Shown here piece by piece: positions 24,774 to 32,686 of a stretch of 64,000 nt of DNA (the first letter of the stretch is position 1; every line of letters starts with the position of its first letter). A model generated the notes under the pieces. It searched no databases and was not told the DNA's origin. It saw only the letters and a program-made list of their open reading frames with translations. Made by a program: the position numbers and the translations under genes. This stretch comes from Actinacidiphila acidipaludis. Its GTDB lineage: Bacteria > Actinomycetota > Actinomycetes > Streptomycetales > Streptomycetaceae. The stretch is from NCBI RefSeq assembly GCF_019890725.1, contig NZ_JAINZZ010000012.1:80779-144778 (forward strand). Reading direction: 5' to 3'.

Positions 24774-26132
24774 ATGGGTGAACAGTATTCACATATGCAG
24801 ACGGCGCCGACGGATTCCGCGGTTCCGGGGACGGAAGCCGCCGCAGGGCCGCTCGCCGTCGCCGAGGTACGGCTCACTCCCATCCTGATCGCCGACCCGC
24901 CGCTGCTCAACACCCAGGGGGTCCACCAGCCCTACACCCCCCGGCTCATCATCGAGGTCGTCACCGCCGACGGGACCACCGGGGTCGGTGAGACCTACGG
25001 TGACACGCGGTACCTCGACCTGGCCGCACCGCTGGCCAAGGCCCTTCCCGGGCACGCGGTCAGCGACCTGAACGGCCTGTTCACCCTCGCCGAGCAGGTG
25101 TGCGGCGATCCCGCCGAGGTGTCGGACTCCGTCGACGTCGGCGGGCTGCGCGGCGTGCAGACCGCCGACAAGCTCCGGCTGTCGGTCATCTCCGGCTTCG
25201 AGGTGGCCTGCCTGGACGCCCTCGGCAAGGCGACCGGCCTGCCGGTGCACGCGCTGCTCGGCGGCAAGGTCCGCGACACCGTGGACTACAGCGCCTACCT
25301 CTTCTACCGCTACGCCGAGCACCCCCAGGGACAGGGCGAGGCCGACGACTGGGGGGCCGCCCTCGACCCCGCGGGCGTGGTCGCCCAGGCGCGCCGCTTC
25401 GCCGACCAGTACGGCTTCGGCTCGTTCAAGCTCAAGGGCGGGGTGTTCCCGCCCGAGCAGGAGATCGAGGCGATCCGCGCACTGGCCGCCGCGTTCCCCG
25501 GCCGCCCGCTGCGCCTGGACCCCAACGGCGCCTGGTCGGTGGAGACCTCGCTGACCGTCGCCCGTGAACTGGCCGACGTGCTGGAGTACCTGGAGGACCC
25601 GGCCAGCTCCACCGAGCGGATGGCCCAGGTCGCGGCCGGCACCGAGGTGCCGCTGGCCACCAACATGTGCGTGACCACCGTGCGGGAGATCGAGGAGGCC
25701 TTCCGCCGGGGCGCGGTGCAGGTTGTGCTCTCCGACCATCACTACTGGGGCGGTCTGCGCAGGACCCAGCAGCTCGCGGCGATCTGCCAGGCGTTCGGCG
25801 TGGGGCTGTCGATGCACTCCAACACCCACCTGGGCATCAGCCTCGCCGCCATGACGCACGTCGCGGCGACCGTGCCGAACCTCGACTACGCCTGCGACTC
25901 GCACTACCCGTGGCAGACCGAGGACGTCATCACCGAGCGGCATGTGTTCACCGGTGGCGCGCTCACCGTCTCCGACCGCCCCGGCCTCGGCGTCGAGCTG
26001 GACCGCGCCGCCCTCCACACGCTGCACCGGCGCTGGCTGGACGACGACGGCGCCATGCGCGACCGCGACGACGCGGCCGCCATGCGCAAGGCCGACCCGG
26101 ACTGGCGGACCCCGGCGGTTCCGCGCTGGTGA
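24774..26132 (+). CDS. Glucarate dehydratase-like enolase-superfamily enzyme
   Basis: The 452-residue enzyme belongs to the mandelate racemase/glucarate dehydratase group, which dehydrates D-glucarate (or related aldarates) to 5-keto-4-deoxyglucarate with Mg2+. Visible residues are the KxK base (SFKLKGG), the metal ligands in LDPNGAW, EDPAS and TNMCV, the Asp/His region DHHYWGG and the catalytic His in MHSNTHLG. ATG 24774 lies seven bases after a TACCCT -10, implying a leaderless start. ATG 24795 is an alternative and lies just past a 15-bp palindrome that may be an operator. It neighbours gluconate uptake genes, so a sugar-acid role fits. Confidence 0.85.
   Translation: MGEQYSHMQTAPTDSAVPGTEAAAGPLAVAEVRLTPILIADPPLLNTQGVHQPYTPRLIIEVVTADGTTGVGETYGDTRYLDLAAPLAKALPGHAVSDLNGLFTLAEQVCGDPAEVSDSVDVGGLRGVQTADKLRLSVISGFEVACLDALGKATGLPVHALLGGKVRDTVDYSAYLFYRYAEHPQGQGEADDWGAALDPAGVVAQARRFADQYGFGSFKLKGGVFPPEQEIEAIRALAAAFPGRPLRLDPNGAWSVETSLTVARELADVLEYLEDPASSTERMAQVAAGTEVPLATNMCVTTVREIEEAFRRGAVQVVLSDHHYWGGLRRTQQLAAICQAFGVGLSMHSNTHLGISLAAMTHVAATVPNLDYACDSHYPWQTEDVITERHVFTGGALTVSDRPGLGVELDRAALHTLHRRWLDDDGAMRDRDDAAAMRKADPDWRTPAVPRW
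24778..24792. promoter_or_regulatory. Palindrome within the first codons of the glucarate dehydratase gene
   Basis: GTGAACAGTATTCAC has perfect 5-bp arms around CAGTA. It lies at about +5 to +19 of the predicted transcript, a good roadblock position. A GntR- or LacI-type regulator is possible; which one is unknown. Confidence 0.4.
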
Positions 26133-26148
26133 CGCCGTCCCGCGACCG

Positions 26149-26197
26149 CGAAGGGCGGGGCGCGACCGTACCTGACACGGTCGCGCCCCGCCCTTCG
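26149..26197. terminator. Perfect 21-bp bidirectional terminator
   Basis: Arms 26149-26169 and 26177-26197 are exact inverted copies of 21 bp (core GGGCGGGGCGCGACCGT), with loop ACCTGAC. The hairpin sits between the convergent glucarate dehydratase and gntP genes and lacks a T-tract, as is usual for actinobacterial terminators. Confidence 0.88.
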
Positions 26198-26246
26198 TGT
26201 ATGCCCCGGGCCGCGCCCGGCGGCCCGGCGGCGTCACCCGGACGGT

Positions 26247-27644
26247 TCACATGATCAGCGACAGCAGCATCACGAAGCCGAGCGCCACCACGGAGATCAC
26301 CGTCTCCATGACCGACCAGGTCTTCAGCGTCTGCGGGATGTCCATCCCGAAGTACTCCTTGACCAGCCAGAAGCCCGCATCGTTGACGTGCGAGAAGAAC
26401 AGCGACCCGGCGCCGACGGCGAGCACCAGCAGCGCCGTGTGGGTGCTGGACAGGTGTGCGGCGAGCGGGGCGACCAGGCCGGAGGCCGAGATGATGGCCA
26501 CCGTCGCCGAACCGGTGGCCACCCGGATCAGCACCGCGATCAGCCAGCCGAGCAGCAGCGCGGAGATGTGCCAGCCGTTCGACCAGTCCAGGATCATCTT
26601 GCCGACGCCGCAGTCGATCAGGGTCTGCTTGAAGCCGCCGCCGGCGCCGACGATCAGCAGGATGCCCGCGATCGGCATCAGCGAGGAGTCGACGGTCGCC
26701 GAGATGCGCTCCTTGCTGAAGCCGGCCGCCCGGCCCAGGGTGAACATGCCGACCACGACAGCCGCGAGGAGCGCGATCAGCGGGGTGCCGATCACGTCGA
26801 ACACCCGGTAGGTCAGGGACGACTTGTCGTCCATGATGACGTCGACGAGCGCCTTGGAGAGCATCAGCACGACGGGCAGCAGCATCGTGGACACCGTGGC
26901 GACGAAGCTGGGTCGCCGCTCCAGCTCGTCCGAGGCCCGGGCCGGTGTCATGCGTTCCGGCGGGGCGACGTCCACCCAGCGGGAGGCGACCCGGCCGAAC
27001 AGCGGGCCGGCGATCGCCAGCGTCGGCAGCGCGACGAGGACGCCGAGCGCCAGCGTGATGCCCAGATCGGCGTGGATCGCGTCGATCGCGGCCAGCGGTC
27101 CCGGGTGCGGCGGCACCAGGCCGTGCATCACCGACAGGCCGGCCAGGGCGGGTATGCCGATCCGGATCAGCGACTGGCCGCTGCGCTTGGCCACCAGCAG
27201 CACCACCGGGATCAGCAGCACGATGCCGACCTCGAAGAACAGCGGCAGGCCGATCAGGCCGGCGATCAGCGCCATCGCCCAGGGCAGCCGCTTCTCGCTG
27301 GTCCTGGCCAGGATGGTGTCCACGATCTGGTCGGCACCGCCCGAGTCCGCGAGCAGCTTGCCGAGGATGGCGCCGAGCGCGATCAGCGTGCCGACGCTCG
27401 CGACGGTCGCGCCCAGCCCGGTCGTGAAGCTGGTGACGGTGTCGGCGAGCGACGCGCCGGCCACCACGCCGAGCACCCCGGACCCGATGGTCAGGGCGAG
27501 AAAGGCGTGCATCTTCCAGCGCGTGATGAGCAGCACGATGACGGCGAAGCCGGCCAGTGCGGCGAGCGCGAGACGGGTGTTGCCCGCGTCGGCGATGGGG
27601 GGTGGGGTGGCGGCGGCCAGCAGCTCGACGCTGAGTGCGGACAC
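26247..27644 (-). CDS. gntP: GntP-family gluconate:H+ symporter
   Basis: The 465-residue integral membrane protein has about 12-14 hydrophobic helices and GntP-family signatures (GLVPPHPGPLAAIDAIHADLGIT, LIVGAGGGFKQTLIDCGVG, SHVNDAGFWLVKEYFGM). It imports gluconate or a related sugar acid for the adjacent kinase. GTG 27644 is chosen because GGAG lies six bases upstream; a TTG four codons earlier would hide this site inside the gene. It is 80 bp downstream of gntK on the same strand and ends at a strong bidirectional terminator. Confidence 0.93.
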   Translation of the reverse strand: MSALSVELLAAATPPPIADAGNTRLALAALAGFAVIVLLITRWKMHAFLALTIGSGVLGVVAGASLADTVTSFTTGLGATVASVGTLIALGAILGKLLADSGGADQIVDTILARTSEKRLPWAMALIAGLIGLPLFFEVGIVLLIPVVLLVAKRSGQSLIRIGIPALAGLSVMHGLVPPHPGPLAAIDAIHADLGITLALGVLVALPTLAIAGPLFGRVASRWVDVAPPERMTPARASDELERRPSFVATVSTMLLPVVLMLSKALVDVIMDDKSSLTYRVFDVIGTPLIALLAAVVVGMFTLGRAAGFSKERISATVDSSLMPIAGILLIVGAGGGFKQTLIDCGVGKMILDWSNGWHISALLLGWLIAVLIRVATGSATVAIISASGLVAPLAAHLSSTHTALLVLAVGAGSLFFSHVNDAGFWLVKEYFGMDIPQTLKTWSVMETVISVVALGFVMLLSLIM

Positions 27645-27724
27645 GGTGTGCTCCAAGGGGACGGGGGCAGAGGGATGGGGGTGGGGGATGGGGGAACGAA
27701 GGGGTCGAAGGGGCTGAGCGGATG

Positions 27725-28261
27725 TCAGTCGGAGCCGGAACCCGAGCGGCAGGGCAGGGCGGCGAGCGCCCGTTCGGTGATCTGCTGCGGGCCGCCGGTG
27801 ATGGGGATCACCGCGCCGGCCTCGTCGGCCTCGAGCGGTTCCAGCGCCTCGAACTGCGAGGCGAGCAGTCCCGACGGCATGAAGTGCTGCATACGGGCGG
27901 CCAGCCGGGAGGCGATCAGCTCCGGCGAGCCGTCCAGGTGGAGGAAGAACAGCCCGGGGGCGTCCGCGCGCAACCGGTCCCGGTAGCGGCGGCGCAGGGC
28001 CGAGCAGCTCACCACGCCGCCGCGGTCGCCGCGTTCGGCGATCCAGGCGGCGATGGCGTCGAGCCAGGGCGCCCGGTCGGTGTCGTCCAGCGGGTGACCG
28101 GCCGCCATCTTGGCGATGTTGGCGGCCGGGTGGAAGTCGTCGGCCTCGGCGTAGGGGACGCCGAGCCGCTCCGCCAGCAGGCCGCCGACGGTGGACTTGC
28201 CGGAACCGGAGACGCCCATGACCACGATCACGGGGAGCGGCGCGGGTGCGGCGGCCGTCAT
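27725..28261 (-). CDS. gntK: Gluconokinase
   Basis: The 178-residue P-loop kinase phosphorylates D-gluconate to 6-phosphogluconate for the pentose phosphate pathway. The Walker A motif GVSGSGKS is at residues 16-23. EADDFHPAANIAKMAAGHPL and SCSALRRRYRDRLR are diagnostic of the GntK/thermoresistant gluconokinase family. The length is typical. The ATG at 28261 is preceded by GGTAGGAAG. It forms an operon with gntP and is divergent from the gntR gene; an imperfect inverted repeat lies in its 5' leader. Confidence 0.93.
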   Translation of the reverse strand: MTAAAPAPLPVIVVMGVSGSGKSTVGGLLAERLGVPYAEADDFHPAANIAKMAAGHPLDDTDRAPWLDAIAAWIAERGDRGGVVSCSALRRRYRDRLRADAPGLFFLHLDGSPELIASRLAARMQHFMPSGLLASQFEALEPLEADEAGAVIPITGGPQQITERALAALPCRSGSGSD

Positions 28262-28309
28262 GCTTCCTACCTCTGCTGTCTGGATTGTCCTGTGTGCCCG
28301 ATCTGGCGC

Positions 28310-28347
28310 ATCCGGCGGATCCGGTAGATCTGCCGGATATGCCGGAT
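28310..28347. repeat. Imperfect inverted repeat in the gntK leader
   Basis: ATCCGGCGGATCCGG (28310-28324) and CCGGATATGCCGGAT (28333-28347) pair at 13 of 15 positions around an 8-bp loop. The unit CCGGAT itself recurs. It lies about 50 bp before the gntK start and could be an attenuating hairpin or a double operator. Confidence 0.55.
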
Positions 28348-28466
28348 TCAGGCTCGGGTTGAGCTCGTCAAGGAACCGCCGGCCGGAGGTCAGGTGGTCC
28401 CGTCCGGCGGTGTGGCGACCACTGAACACCCATAGGTACTACTTATTCAAGATGCTGTGACGCAAA

Positions 28467-28478
28467 AGTCATATGACT
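28467..28478. promoter_or_regulatory. Candidate GntR operator
   Basis: AGTCATATGACT is a perfect 12-bp palindrome in an AT-rich patch between gntK and gntR. GntR/FadR-type regulators bind short palindromes of this kind. It is about 55 bp before the gntR start, so it suits autoregulation and control of gntK-gntP. Confidence 0.55.
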
Positions 28479-28531
28479 GTGCCGAGCCGATCGTCCGGCG
28501 GCGGCGCTCGGCCGGGCTCTACGCTTGGTCC

Positions 28532-29266
28532 ATGCCTCAGCAGGAATCCCCGCGCGACCAGCGGGAGCGCGGTGAGGGCGGCGGTCTGCACTCCCGCGTG
28601 CTGGCCGAACTCGGCCCGGCCATCGCCTCGGGCGAGCACCCGCCCGGCACGGTGCTGCGCATCGACGATCTGGAGTCCCGCTACGGGGTCTCGCGCACGG
28701 TGGTCCGCGAGGCGGTGCGGGTGCTGGAGGCGATGCACCTGGTGGAGTCGCGCCGCAGGGTGGGCGTCACCGTGCTGCGCACCGAGGAGTGGAACGTCTT
28801 CGATCCGGCGGTCATCCGCTGGCGGCTGGCCGGCGCCGACCGCTCCCGTCAGCTCAAGTCGCTGACCACCCTGCGCACGGCGGTGGAACCCGTCGCGGCC
28901 GGGCTCGCCGCGGACGCGGCCACCCCCGGGCAGTGCCGTGAACTCACCGTGCTGGCCGCGGAGATGGCCGCCGCCGGGCGTGCGGCCGATCTGGACGCCT
29001 ATCTGGTGCACGACATCGCGTTCCACCGGGTGGTGCTGGAGGCCTCCGGCAACGAGATGTTCGCCCGGCTCGGCGACGTGGTGGCCGAGGTGCTCACCGG
29101 CCGTACCGAGCACCATGTGATGTTCACCGCGCCGGACCCTGAGGCCGTCACCCTGCACGTGCGGGTCGCCGAGGCCGTCCGGGCCCGTGACGCGGTCGCC
29201 GCGGAGTCCCTGATGCGGGAGATCTGCGTCGGCGCCCTGCGGGAACTGGACATCCTGGCACCGTAG
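28532..29266 (+). CDS. gntR: GntR/FadR-family regulator of the gluconate genes
   Basis: The 244-residue regulator has an N-terminal winged helix (about residues 15-85; LESRYGVSRTVVREAVRVLEAMHLVESRRRVG) and a FadR-type all-helical FCD ligand domain with metal-binding His residues (DAYLVHDIAFHRVVLEASGN). It is divergent from gntK-gntP and should repress them until gluconate or its phosphate binds. ATG 28532 lies six bases after TACGCT, so the mRNA is probably leaderless; an upstream in-frame start would add an unrelated 25 residues. The stop codon lies within a 9-bp tandem repeat. Confidence 0.88.
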   Translation: MPQQESPRDQRERGEGGGLHSRVLAELGPAIASGEHPPGTVLRIDDLESRYGVSRTVVREAVRVLEAMHLVESRRRVGVTVLRTEEWNVFDPAVIRWRLAGADRSRQLKSLTTLRTAVEPVAAGLAADAATPGQCRELTVLAAEMAAAGRAADLDAYLVHDIAFHRVVLEASGNEMFARLGDVVAEVLTGRTEHHVMFTAPDPEAVTLHVRVAEAVRARDAVAAESLMREICVGALRELDILAP

Positions 29267-29287
29267 CCGCCGTAGCCGCCGTACGGC
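29261..29287. repeat. Three-copy 9-bp tandem repeat over the gntR stop codon
   Basis: Two exact units CCGTAGCCG and a third variant CCGTACGGC occur in tandem. The first unit includes the TAG stop of gntR. The repeat fills part of the short gap to the convergent MarR gene. Confidence 0.8.
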
Positions 29288-29323
29288 TCGTCGCCCCGTG
29301 CGCCGCGATGCGGCGGCCGCGCG

Positions 29324-29767
29324 TCAGCTCTCCAGCGTCGGCCGCATCTTCTCCACGAGGGCGTAGAGCGCGGTGCGTTCGGCCGGGTCGAGGGCGTCCA
29401 GCGCGCGGTGGATCGCGTGCATGCGGGCGCGGACGCGGCGGACCGTCTCCTGCCCCTCCGGGGTGGCGATCACGCGCTTGACGCGGCGGTCGTGCGGGTC
29501 GGCCTCGCGGCGGGCCAGGCCCTGGGCCTCCAGGCGGTCCACGATGCCGGTGACGTTCGACGCGTCACATCCCAGCAGTGCCGCCAACTCGCGCATGGGC
29601 AGCGGCCGGACGAGCTGGCCCAGCAGCTTGGCCTGCATCGAGGTGAGGCCCTCGTGGGCGGCGGCGGCCTGGAAGTCCCGCCACTGGGCGCCCGCGAGCA
29701 CCGCCAGGGACTGCAGCAGGTCCTGTGTGGCGGGGGCGGAGGGCGTGGTCTCGGCCGCGGCGGTCAT
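29324..29767 (-). CDS. MarR-family regulator
   Basis: The 147-residue winged-helix protein has the MarR core at about residues 25-120 (MQAKLLGQLVRPLPMRELAALLGCDASNVTGIVDRLEAQGLARRE, with the wing DPHDRRVKRV). It is divergent from a DHA2 exporter and most likely represses it, with the effluxed compound as inducer. ATG 29767 lies six bases after TACGCT, which pairs with TTGATG at 17 bp, so a leaderless transcript is expected. The last residues of the coding frame are close to the end of the convergent gntR. Confidence 0.88.
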   Translation of the reverse strand: MTAAAETTPSAPATQDLLQSLAVLAGAQWRDFQAAAAHEGLTSMQAKLLGQLVRPLPMRELAALLGCDASNVTGIVDRLEAQGLARREADPHDRRVKRVIATPEGQETVRRVRARMHAIHRALDALDPAERTALYALVEKMRPTLES

Positions 29768-29773
29768 GGGTCC

Positions 29774-29802
29774 AGCGTACCCAGGAAGCTTCAGGCCATC
29801 AA
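29774..29802 (-). promoter_or_regulatory. Leaderless marR promoter
   Basis: On the minus strand TTGATG (29802-29797) and TACGCT (29779-29774) are separated by 17 bp. The -10 is six bases before the ATG at 29767. Confidence 0.55.
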
Positions 29803-29810
29803 TCATTCGC

Positions 29811-29840
29811 TTGACGTCCTTAACTATTGAGGTCTACCGT
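29811..29840 (+). promoter_or_regulatory. Exporter promoter
   Basis: TTGACG (29811-29816) and TACCGT (29835-29840), 18 bp apart, precede the exporter start at 29907 by about 60 nt. The promoter is back to back with that of marR. Confidence 0.5.
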
Positions 29841-29853
29841 CAGTCCGGTCATT

Positions 29854-29872
29854 TACTTGGCAACCTCAAGTA
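29854..29872. promoter_or_regulatory. Candidate MarR operator
   Basis: TACTTGGCAACCTCAAGTA has perfect 6-bp inverted ends around a 7-bp centre, the usual size of a MarR site. It lies just downstream of the exporter -10, so binding would block transcription. Confidence 0.55.
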
Positions 29873-29906
29873 TCCAGGACATGAAAGACCGAAGGACGTC
29901 GTCACC

Positions 29907-31502
29907 ATGAGCTCCGCACCGCCGCCCGGCCCGGCATCCCCGGCCCCCACGCCACCGACCGCACCCGCGGCCTCCGGCGGACCGGGCGCCCGCGGCACGA
30001 CGGCGACCGTCTTCGCCCTGAGCCTCGCCGCCATGGTCGTGTCGATGATGCAGACGATCGTCGTGCCGATCCTCGGCCTGATCCAGACGAGCCTGCACAC
30101 CACGGCGGCCAACGCCAGCTGGGTCACCACCGCCACCCTGCTGTCCGCCGCCGTCTTCACCCCGCTGCTCGGCCGCTTCGGCGACCAGCACGGCAAGAAG
30201 CCCACCCTCATCGGCGTGCTCGTGGTGCTGATCGCCGGCACCGTGCTGGCCGCCACCACCCACTCGCTGCTCTGGCTGATCGTGGGCCGCGTCCTGCAGG
30301 GCGCCGCCACCGCGATCTTCCCGCTCGCCCTGTCGATCCTGCGCGAGGAGGTGGAGCCGCGGAAGCTGCCCGGCGCGATGGCCGTCGCCAGCGGCGCCTT
30401 CGCCTTCGGCAGCGGCATCGCCCTGGTCGCCACCGGCCTGCTCACCTCCGGCGCCCACCCCGACTACCGCAGTGCGTTCTGGCTGGCCACCGGTATGGCC
30501 GTGCTTGTGCTCGTCGCCGTGGTCACGCTGGTGCCCGCCACCCGGCACAAGACCGGCGGGCGCACCGACGTGCTGGGCACGCTCACCCTGGCCGCCACAC
30601 TGGTGCTGCTCCTGCTGCCCATCACCCAGGGCCACGAGTGGGGCTGGTCGTCCGGCCGCACCATCGGCACCTTCGCCGGATCCGTGGTCATGGCCGCGGT
30701 GTGGGTGCTCGTCGAGCGCAAGGTCCGCGAACCGCTCGTGGACATGCGGATGTTCGTCCACCGGCCGGTGCTCTTCGCCAACCTGGCCGGCCTGCTCGTC
30801 GGCTTCGGCGCGTTCGTCCTGTTCATCGGCGTCTCCTACCTCGCGCAGATGCCGTCGGCGATCGTCGGCTACGGCTTCGACGCGAGCGTGCTGCGGGCCT
30901 CCGTGGAGTACCTGCTGCCCAGCACGCTGGTGTCGCTGATCGCCGCGCCCGTCGGCGGGCAGCTCGTCCGGCGGCACGGGCCCCGCGCGGTCCTGGTGCT
31001 GGCGGCGCTCGCGGGCGCGGCGGGCTTCGGCTGGCTGGTGGCCGACCACGGCCACAGCTTCTCGGTGATCGGCTCCGGCGCCCTGGTCGGCGTCGCCATC
31101 GCCTTCGGCTACGCCGCGATGCCCGCGATCATCGTCGGCAGCGTCCCGCACCACCAGACCGGCATCGCGAACGGCATCAACTCGATCTCCCGGTCCACCG
31201 GCAGCGCGATCGGCAGCGCTGTGGTCACCACCGTGCTCGCCTCGAAGACCGTCCCGCAGCTGCCGCCGGGCGTGCCGGCACTGCCCGCGCAGTCGCAGTA
31301 CACGCTGAGCTTCGCCATCGCCGGGGTCGCGCTCGCGCTGGTCGCCGTGGTGGCCTGGCTGGGGCTGCGGCACATCCACGTGGCGCCGCACCACGCGCAG
31401 TCGGCGGCCGGCTCCGCGACGGGTTCCGCGGCCGGCGCGGACGCCGAGGCGACGGGCGAGGGCGCTTCCGCGAATCCGGGCGCGGCACCGGTCAGCCGCT
31501 GA
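29907..31502 (+). CDS. MFS drug exporter, DHA2 (14-helix) type
   Basis: This 531-residue proton-driven exporter is of the EmrB/QacA class. The helix 1-2 signature SMMQTIVVPILGLIQ, the loop 2-3 motif GRFGDQHGKKPTL and the motif C region are recognisable, and about 14 hydrophobic helices can be counted. An N-terminal Pro/Ala-rich tail (about 30 residues) and a C-terminal Ala/Gly/Thr-rich tail (about 40 residues) are probably disordered. The ATG at 29907 is preceded by GAAGGA. It is divergent from the MarR regulator with a candidate operator between them, a standard inducible efflux arrangement. The substrate is unknown. Confidence 0.9.
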   Translation: MSSAPPPGPASPAPTPPTAPAASGGPGARGTTATVFALSLAAMVVSMMQTIVVPILGLIQTSLHTTAANASWVTTATLLSAAVFTPLLGRFGDQHGKKPTLIGVLVVLIAGTVLAATTHSLLWLIVGRVLQGAATAIFPLALSILREEVEPRKLPGAMAVASGAFAFGSGIALVATGLLTSGAHPDYRSAFWLATGMAVLVLVAVVTLVPATRHKTGGRTDVLGTLTLAATLVLLLLPITQGHEWGWSSGRTIGTFAGSVVMAAVWVLVERKVREPLVDMRMFVHRPVLFANLAGLLVGFGAFVLFIGVSYLAQMPSAIVGYGFDASVLRASVEYLLPSTLVSLIAAPVGGQLVRRHGPRAVLVLAALAGAAGFGWLVADHGHSFSVIGSGALVGVAIAFGYAAMPAIIVGSVPHHQTGIANGINSISRSTGSAIGSAVVTTVLASKTVPQLPPGVPALPAQSQYTLSFAIAGVALALVAVVAWLGLRHIHVAPHHAQSAAGSATGSAAGADAEATGEGASANPGAAPVSR

Positions 31503-31508
31503 ACCGGC

Positions 31509-31570
31509 GGTGACCCGCGGGCGGGGCGGCGACCGGACGCCGGGCGGCGGCGCCCGCCCGGCGGGTCACC
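31509..31570. terminator. Hairpin between the exporter and the DUF202 pair
   Basis: GGTGACCCGC (31509-31518) pairs exactly with GCGGGTCACC (31561-31570). The flanking GGGCGGGG and CGCCCGCCC extend the stem out of register by one base. It includes the end of the convergent DUF202 gene and probably terminates both directions. Confidence 0.6.
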
Positions 31571-31898
31571 ACACCACGGCCGCGCCGAACACCGCCAGCG
31601 CGACCATGCAGCCCGCCACCCCCACGGCCACCCGCGACGACAGCACGGGTGGCCGCGGCGCGCCCAGCCGCTGGATCCGCAGATGGGCCAGCACCAGGAA
31701 GGCCAGGAACGACAGCGCCGCCAGGCCCACCGCGGCCACCGAGAGGGCGGAGCCCCCGGAGCGCACGACCTGGCGCATCGCGATCACCGTGGTGACCGCA
31801 CAGGTCAGCGTGGTGCGCCGCCATGCCAGACGGGTCCGTTCCGGCTGCAGCCCCGGATCGCGGTCCGTCTCGACCGGGTAGCGGCCGGCCGGCGCCAC
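31566..31898 (-). CDS. DUF202 membrane protein
   Basis: The 110-residue protein has three hydrophobic helices (about residues 30-42, 52-72 and 88-109) and the DUF202 N-terminal signature QPERTRLAWRRTTLT. This is the family of E. coli YidG. Its function is unknown. The GTG at 31898 lies two bases after the stop of the upstream DUF202 gene, so the two are translationally coupled and may form a heteromer in the membrane. Confidence 0.75.
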   Translation of the reverse strand: MAPAGRYPVETDRDPGLQPERTRLAWRRTTLTCAVTTVIAMRQVVRSGGSALSVAAVGLAALSFLAFLVLAHLRIQRLGAPRPPVLSSRVAVGVAGCMVALAVFGAAVVW

Positions 31899-31900
31899 CG

Positions 31901-32314
31901 TCAGCCCGCCCAGCCGAAGAACACCACGGCCACCATGGCGATGGCGATGACGGCCACCAGCAGGGCGAGCGAGGCCGGGAAGCGGGACACCGGGAGGTTC
32001 GCGCCGCGGCGCATCGCCCGCTCGCAGCGCATCCAGTGGTTGACCGCCCGGAGGGTGCAGGCCACACCCGCCGCGAGCAGCGCGAGGGACAGCACGACCC
32101 GCACCCAGTGGGTGAGGTGATTGGTCAGGAACTGGTCGACCGCGAAGCCGCCGCCGATCAGCGCGAGCGCGGTCCGGATCCAGGCCAGGAACGTCCGCTC
32201 GTTGGCGAGCGAGAAACGGTAGTCCGGGGTGGTCCCCTCGTTCTGCACCCTGGCCGGTGCGAACCACAGCAGCACCGCGTCCCGGGCGCCGCGCAGCCTG
32301 CCGATATCGCTCAC
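31901..32314 (-). CDS. YidH-like DUF202 membrane protein
   Basis: The 137-residue protein has the YidH-type DUF202 core FSLANERTFLAWIRTALALIGGG and three hydrophobic helices (about 43-62, 70-90 and 111-133). Members of this family are inner-membrane proteins of unknown role, commonly encoded in pairs, as here with the following gene. GTG at 32314 is the only start before the family motif. Confidence 0.8.
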   Translation of the reverse strand: MSDIGRLRGARDAVLLWFAPARVQNEGTTPDYRFSLANERTFLAWIRTALALIGGGFAVDQFLTNHLTHWVRVVLSLALLAAGVACTLRAVNHWMRCERAMRRGANLPVSRFPASLALLVAVIAIAMVAVVFFGWAG

Positions 32315-32361
32315 CCGACCACCCTAACCAGCGCCGGGACGGACCACGCGGCGGGCCGCCC

Positions 32362-32628
32362 CTACCGGTCGTAAGGGCGACTCGGGGGCCGGCGGCGCCG
32401 GTCAAGTACGGAGGGGAGATCACCGGCGGCAGGGGTGGGGCCCGGGGCCCGGGACGAGTATGAGCATGAGGGCCGGAACTCCAGGTATGCGTGGCAGCTC
32501 GCCGGCGCCGCGTGCCGGGCCGCGTACGGAGAGATGCCCTGCTGGTGGTCACGGACGATCAGCACCGCGAGCGTCGCCGCGCCGCCGAGGCCGAGCCCCC
32601 ACGCCCAGGCGGCGGTCAGCCCCGGCAC
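32362..32628 (-). CDS. Possible small membrane protein
   Basis: A minus-strand frame of 88 codons starts at GTG 32628. It begins PGLTAAWAWGLGLGGAATLA and is followed by a charged RDHQQ, giving one plausible transmembrane helix. Third-position GC is high over the first 45 codons but weaker afterwards, so the true end may be nearer or the gene may be decayed. Ribosome-site evidence is only moderate. Without this gene the interval 32315-32686 would be empty. Confidence 0.35.
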   Translation of the reverse strand: MPGLTAAWAWGLGLGGAATLAVLIVRDHQQGISPYAARHAAPASCHAYLEFRPSCSYSSRAPGPTPAAGDLPSVLDRRRRPPSRPYDR

Positions 32629-32686
32629 CCGCCGCTCGAACGCCTCGGTCCCTTCTTTCGGCGGCCGCGGCCGGTCACCGCGCCGG

